From contig JAESUZ010005468.1 of NCBI GenBank assembly GCA_017311185.1, positions 232,002 through 296,001 of the forward strand: a stretch of DNA of 64,000 nt, given 5' to 3'. Both the position numbers and the translations under genes were made by a program. A model generated the notes under the pieces. It was given only the letters and a program-made list of their open reading frames with translations, searched no databases and was not told the origin of the DNA. This DNA is from Proteles cristata cristata. Taxonomy: Eukaryota > Chordata > Mammalia > Carnivora > Hyaenidae. This document shows, piece by piece, positions 63,998 through 64,000 of this stretch (the stretch's first letter is position 1; each line of letters opens with the position of its first letter).

Positions 63998-64000
63998 TTT
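63941..64000 (+). repeat. CTTT microsatellite, cut by window end
   Basis: About fourteen perfect CTTT units running to the window edge. Confidence 0.95.

Larger units (their letters stand above)
57755..64000. other. TXK intron 6, incomplete
   Basis: No further TXK exon was recognised. It contains eight CanSINEs, degraded antisense L1M pieces (about 59570-59990, 61590-61890), and a CTTT microsatellite at the right edge. Confidence 0.7.

Noticed and set aside
57755..64000. Search for the TXK SH2 arginine exon
   Set aside because: No sequence encoding an FIVRDS-like motif between splice sites was found, so the next exon is placed outside the window.

Overview
The window is nuclear DNA from a placental mammal, almost certainly a feliform carnivore and probably a cat. 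Roughly 45 tRNA-Lys-derived CanSINEs of the feline type are scattered through it, many nearly identical and flanked by intact target-site duplications. Carnivore L1 3' ends, older L1M, L2, MIR, MER5A and MLT1-like fossils are also present. No prokaryotic gene layout, CRISPR array or operon was seen.

The protein-coding content is two paralogous Tec-family tyrosine kinases, tandem and both on the + strand. TEC occupies the left: ten coding exons from 4244 to 23713 encode the SH2 domain, SH2-kinase linker, complete kinase domain and stop. Its PH, TH and SH3 exons lie left of the window. TXK begins about 3 kb after the TEC stop. Its first coding exon carries only 16 coding bases (26712-26727). 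A 19-kb intron follows, then exons for the cysteine string, basic region, proline motif, SH3 and the first part of SH2 (45733-57754). The rest of SH2 and the TXK kinase domain lie beyond the right edge. All exon phases join correctly, and the SH2-opening exon is 55 bp with the same phases in both genes, as expected after gene duplication.

By region: 1-4243 is a TEC intron; 4244-23713 is TEC exons and introns; 23714-26600 is the TEC 3' UTR and short intergenic spacer; 26600-26727 is TXK exon 1; 26728-45732 is TXK intron 1. Intron 1 holds an MLT1-like LTR, an unrecognised broken coding-like stretch, a CpG-rich block with a consensus CTCF motif, a MER5A fossil, an ATP5MC2 processed pseudogene and a long antisense L2 that was later split by a twin-primed L1. 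45733-57754 holds TXK exons 2-6, and 57755-64000 is TXK intron ending in a CTTT microsatellite.

TEC and TXK act in antigen-receptor signalling in lymphocytes. TEC is recruited to membranes by its PH domain (not in this window), whereas TXK carries a palmitoylatable cysteine string instead. I did not find a new molecular system. The most useful observations are the tiny TXK start exon with an overlapping upstream ORF, the absence of any second in-frame methionine in the TXK N-terminal 167 residues, the CpG-rich CTCF-bearing block, and several well-resolved insertion histories.
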